64,000 nucleotides of DNA from Mayamaea pseudoterrestris (lineage: Eukaryota > Bacillariophyta > Bacillariophyceae > Sellaphorales > Sellaphoraceae), in assembly GCA_027923505.1 (NCBI GenBank), contig BROI01000006.1:1116001-1180000 (forward strand), in the 5' to 3' direction. Below, piece by piece: positions 60,646-64,000 of this stretch. A program made the translations under genes and the position numbers. A model generated the notes under the pieces. The model saw nothing but the letters and a program-made list of their open reading frames with translations. It had not been told where the DNA came from and did no database searches. How positions within the stretch are numbered: the first letter of the stretch is position 1; each line of letters begins with the position of its first letter.

Positions 60646-61754
60646 CTAATTGGACGCAAATGAAACCTTGGCTGTGATTTCCTGCGCCAAGGCCTCGTTG
60701 TAGCTCGATCTAAACTCTGTGGCAGCACTAGGATCCGTGGTGTTGGGTCTGGCAAACTCAATCTTGAGAATCAAGTGGTCAAAGCCTGAAGAGCGCGCAA
60801 GTGGTGAAATAAGTTGAAAGAGCAGTATAGAGAATACAAGTTAGAACAAGTGAAAAGGTATGCATGAGTACAGCATACATACATATATAAATACATACCA
60901 TGTCCTTGCAAACCCTCCATAGCTCGCTCCGCATCCTCCTTGTTGACAAATGACACGAAGGCAAACCCTCTACTTTCCATAGTTTTCTTATCCTTGAGTA
61001 AGTAGACGCGCAAAATGGGTCCGTATCGCGCAAACAGGTCCTTAATGTCCGACTCGGTGGTGCTCGTCGACAAATTGGTGACCCGCAACGTGTTCAAGTC
61101 ATCCGTCCGGCGAAAGCCGCCAGTGTCGGGATTGACAACTCCAGCCTGCTGCGCGGGCGTCATGTACTCGCCGGGGCCAGCAGAGCCTGCTGCACCTGGC
61201 GTGGAACCTCCGCCGCTGGCCAATGAATTTTCAACCTGCGTCCAACCCTCGTTGCTGCCTCCTCCTTCCGCTCCAGGAGTACCGCCAACGTCATACTTGC
61301 GCTCCAACTGCCGGCGCTTCTGCTTGGCCCAAAAGGCATTCAAGTTTCTGGCTATGGCGGCGTCCGCATCCTGCTCCTGCAAATCCGTGTTGGCGCGCGG
61401 ATCCTCCAGTAGAGTTTCCTCCTTGCTTTGCACTGTGGTTTGGTTCTTTTCCTTTGTGTCAGTCGCCGCTTGACCGAACTCCCTCCACTGCCCACGCTCC
61501 TGCATACGCTCGGCGTCCTTGGCGGTGACGGTATCCATGTTGCTCTTGGTGATGGTTTTGATCAATTGGCGCGAGTGCTTGTGGTGACGCTTGTAGGTGG
61601 TGGTGGTTTGAATCCCCTGGCTGTCGAACCAAGACTCGTTTGTGGGTGGCACAACAACTGGTTTATTGTCGTTACTGGAGGAGCCGCGCGTTTCATCATC
61701 GTCGTCAGAATCGTCCATGTTGTCGGCCCAGCGGGGATTATTAGTTGATACCAT
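60646..61754 (-). CDS. EIF3G: Translation initiation factor eIF3 subunit G
   Basis: Exons 60899-61754 and 60646-60785 join over a 113-nt GTATGT/TCAG intron inside the RRM and give 331 residues. The start is the ATG at 61754 (MVSTNNPRWADNMDDSDDDD), because RWADN matches the family's conserved N-terminal SWADQ; the upstream frame has no such support. Family marks are GIQTTTTYKRHHKHSRQLIK and RGQWREFGQA. The RRM is TLRVTNLSTSTTESDIKDLF, then RGFAFVSF, then HGFDHLILKIEFA across the junction. eIF3g links eIF3 to scanning and binds mRNA/18S rRNA. The C-x-x-C zinc knuckle present in animal and yeast eIF3g before the RRM is absent; a Gly/Ser-rich linker takes its place. Confidence 0.92.
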
Positions 61755-62170
61755 GTTTCTTGCTGGCTTGCTTGTTTCGTTAAGAGAGAAACGCGAGCTT
61801 GAGAGAGAAACGAAAACGCCATGGCAGAGGCTCGCAACGAGAACGGCTCGCAAGAAAAACGAGGCTCGTGATGAATGCGTGATCGAAGCAGTCATTCCCA
61901 TATGACGTTTCAATGATCGTTGTGAGAACGACCAATGCATGCGAACATGCAAGCACGCTCACTTAACAAAATGACTGGATTGACATTATGCGATCTTGCT
62001 TGACTTATCTAAAAGTATCAGGCTTAACTAATTGACTGGATAGATTGAGTCAAGATTGAAATAGTGACTCCGCGCAAAATGGCAACAGCCTTCGAATGAG
62101 CGATTACAAAACCAAACTCGAGCAAGTCAGCACAAAGCATACAGATTGTTGCTCAAACAGAGCCATTACC
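61755..62170. other. Divergent upstream region of eIF3g and the Cys-rich gene
   Basis: 416 bp with no credible gene. An in-frame ATG at 62096 would add 25 residues ahead of the chosen start of the next gene, but would spoil its signal peptide. Confidence 0.5.
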
Positions 62171-62695
62171 ATGATTCAGCGGTTACCCAACCTTCTCCTC
62201 ATTGCACTTGTTGCATTCAGCAGCAGCAGTTTCGTTCCATCGGTTGCAGCTGCAGCGTCTACGGAACCAGACGTTTGGATGCTCACGCTGCTGGGCAAGA
62301 ATGATGAGGACGGCAACTGCAAAGCCCAAGCCGACGAGATTGGAACGTATGTGCAAGAAACATTCAACGCTGCCATTCCCGGAATCACTCCCTACGATCC
62401 AGTCGTTGATGATACAACAACCAATAGTAATCGCTTCCTGCGCAGCAGCAGTCGCCGCCAGCTGGCCATTAAGCTATGCGCCCGCACCTACTGCTCCAAG
62501 CCACGCAACTGGGACGAGTGCTACTTTTCCGGATGCTCCTGCAGCTGCGGACGAAGCAGGCAGCTGGCGGTCACTGCCAGCAGCGACATGGCCCAGGTAC
62601 TCAAGGCCAAGCGCGACTTGGACAAGTGGGTCACGGCCAAGGGAGTGGAACTTGGATGTGAGCTTGGACTGGTCATGGAGAAAATGAGGGGATAG
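62171..62695 (+). CDS. Secreted eight-cysteine protein, copy 1
   Basis: 174 residues from the ATG at 62171, chosen because MIQRLPNLLLIALVAFSSSS is a signal peptide that lines up with the start of the paralog at 63.2 kb. The mature protein has DVWMLTLLGKNDEDGNC, then an acidic helix-like part, RFLRSSSRRQL at about residue 93, and the core CARTYCSKPRNWDEC-YFSGCSCSCGR. It ends with KGVELGCELGLVMEK. Eight cysteines after the signal are shared with the paralog, consistent with four disulfides. There is no membrane span or known domain. It could be an extracellular, vacuolar or wall protein, a small ligand or an inhibitor; the function is unknown. The two copies face each other tail to tail, 535 bp apart. 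Confidence 0.78.
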   Translation: MIQRLPNLLLIALVAFSSSSFVPSVAAAASTEPDVWMLTLLGKNDEDGNCKAQADEIGTYVQETFNAAIPGITPYDPVVDDTTTNSNRFLRSSSRRQLAIKLCARTYCSKPRNWDECYFSGCSCSCGRSRQLAVTASSDMAQVLKAKRDLDKWVTAKGVELGCELGLVMEKMRG

Positions 62696-63230
62696 CTACT
62701 GGAGATGAGGATATTGAGACTCGCGTTTAGTCGGTCTCGGGCGCTGTGTACTTTCATAGCTCGCGCGAAGCGTTCCTGCGATGCGACCGTTGCTGGACTT
62801 GCATCTTTGGAAAGACGTTCGTGGCCTCTTTCAAGCTCGAGTGACTGAAGCTTTAATAACGGCGTTTTGCCATTGATGATAGATTTACATTATATATAAA
62901 TGTCGTCTTTCATCTAGGTAGCGTCAACCAATCATCCTGACTGTCCATAGTTCCAGACAACTTGCTTCGCGTTGTGTAGCAATTTTGCATACTATTCCGT
63001 AGTGATCATCCATGCACTCATTCACTACTCGAGTACGTCTTTTGTGATGTACTTTACCTATGTACTTTCATAAAATAAAGAGTTAATATGACTGCGATAA
63101 TTCTATCAGCAAGCGGCTTTGTAGCCTTGTTAAGTCTACGTATGAATTGGAAATGCAAGCGGCAACGAGCGAAGGGATCGTCATGGCCGAGGAAAGAAGG
63201 AATAAAAGGTGTTGCATGCATTCTCGTCTC
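62696..63230. other. Region between the two convergent Cys-rich paralogs
   Basis: 535 bp of rather AT-rich DNA with no gene. It holds the 3' ends of both paralogs. No repeat shared by the two sides was noticed. Confidence 0.5.
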
Positions 63231-63710
63231 CTAGGTCACCTTTTTCAACACCAATCCAAGCTCACAGCCGAGCTCCACACCCTTGGTGACAAGCATGGCA
63301 TCGAGAATTCGCTTGGCTTCCAGAATTTGCGCCTGGTCGCTGGCATTTTCTGACACTAGCTCACGTCCTCGGCCGCACGTGCATGAGCAACCACTAAAGA
63401 TGCAAACATCCCAGTTGCGTGGCTTTGAGCAGTAGGTGCGGTCGCAAACGTTAATGGTGGTAAGCTCGCGGTGGACGCTGCGTAGAAAGCGGCCAGCATT
63501 GTCATCTGGATAGTAGGTGGTAAAGCCAGGGACGGCGGCGTTGAATACATCCTGGACTTGCTGACCTATCGCATCGGCTTGGGCGAGGCAAGCACCGTTT
63601 ACATCGTTTCGCCCGAGAACGTTGAGCGCCCAAAGGTTGGCCGGTTTGGCGGCAGAAACCGAATGAACGCAGGCAAATGCAGCAAGGAGGAGTGACAGGA
63701 TTTGGATCAT
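63231..63710 (-). CDS. Secreted eight-cysteine protein, copy 2
   Basis: 159 residues with a clear signal peptide (MIQILSLLLAAFACVHSVSA). It is a paralog of copy 1: LWALNVLGRNDVNGAC, RFLRSVHREL at about 74, the core CDRTYCSKPRNWDVC-IFSGCSCTCGR and KGVELGCELGLVLKK. Cysteine number and spacing of the mature parts match; the regions between are clearly diverged, so the duplication is not recent. No function is recognised. Confidence 0.82.
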   Translation of the reverse strand: MIQILSLLLAAFACVHSVSAAKPANLWALNVLGRNDVNGACLAQADAIGQQVQDVFNAAVPGFTTYYPDDNAGRFLRSVHRELTTINVCDRTYCSKPRNWDVCIFSGCSCTCGRGRELVSENASDQAQILEAKRILDAMLVTKGVELGCELGLVLKKVT

Positions 63711-64000
63711 GTTTGAAGTCTTGAGGTGAATAGCTTGGACAATTTTGTCGAATTATGAGAGCTTGGAGGTTGGCGATTGTCGGGAGGCGTTTGATGAGTT
63801 TGTGAGTGCATTGCGCAGCATGGCGCCCGGCGAAAGTTTTTAATCGTCGAATCATCGTCGGAAATGGCCAGTGACTTGAAGGGCCTATTCGTCAATGACC
63901 ACCGAAACCGTTCGACTGGTTAATTTAAGTAGGCAATGAATCAGTCAAAGTTCCGGTGAAATATCAGTCTTGAACTGTCGTCATTAAGGCTTAAGCGAGG
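63711..64000. other. Upstream region of Cys-rich copy 2
   Basis: 290 bp to the window edge. The short minus-strand frames here have no recognisable content. Confidence 0.4.

Noticed and set aside
62171-63710. Calling the Cys-rich pair oomycete-type RxLR effectors
   Set aside because: The window points to a plastid-bearing alga, RFLR can arise by chance, and there is no clear EER motif; only the motif is reported.
1-64000. tRNA, rRNA or other structural RNA genes
   Set aside because: No cloverleaf with intact A and B boxes or rRNA-like sequence was recognised by eye; a tRNAscan or Infernal run could still find one.

Overview
The window reads as nuclear DNA of a photosynthetic stramenopile, most likely a diatom. 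Genes are dense (about one per 2.5 kb) with few short GT-AG introns (67-141 nt). Several precursors begin with a signal peptide followed by an ASAFAP-like Ser/Thr-Ala-Phe site typical of secondary red plastids (pyruvate carboxylase, an XRN-type exonuclease, a HAD hydrolase). One secreted protein carries diatom-like APSxxP motifs, and there is a pair of Ty1/copia elements of the CoDi-like kind. No species can be fixed from sequence alone.

Layout. 1-12.4 kb: partial YgfZ/GcvT-like gene, a small spliced membrane protein, 3-mercaptopyruvate sulfurtransferase, ribonucleotide reductase large subunit, a BTB protein, and plastid-type pyruvate carboxylase. 12.4-20.6 kb: Rab7-like GTPase, DHHC palmitoyltransferase, a small single-span membrane protein, and an unconventional myosin. 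21.1-26.7 kb: plastid-targeted XRN-like exonuclease with a C-terminal dsRBD-like end, plastid HAD-IIA hydrolase, and a secreted APSxxP protein. 28.6-33.6 kb: an anoctamin with a very long N-terminus. 35.0-39.9 kb: a three-exon gene joining membrane spans, DUF1769, synuclein-like 11-residue repeats, a PH-like region and DUF547. 40.9-43.2 kb: four-exon formate-tetrahydrofolate ligase. 43.4-58.6 kb: a 169-bp palindrome-bearing satellite array broken by two abutting, apparently identical LTR elements, with inverted satellite-like sequence on the far side. 58.8-64 kb: a low-complexity protein, a small AT-hook-like protein, eIF3g, and two tail-to-tail paralogs of an unrecognised secreted eight-cysteine family.

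The host genes are mostly unrelated housekeeping, trafficking and plastid functions; I see no operon-like system. The unusual material is in the repeats and in a few domain architectures. A 42-bp minisatellite carrying TGACG/ACGTCA cores occurs at three upstream intergenic sites. A second 43-bp and fold-back repeat family is shared by 1.3 kb and 34 kb. The satellite units keep a palindrome at the same place although its sequence changes. The tandem LTR pair has an exact LTR-LTR junction and a shared LTR polymorphism.
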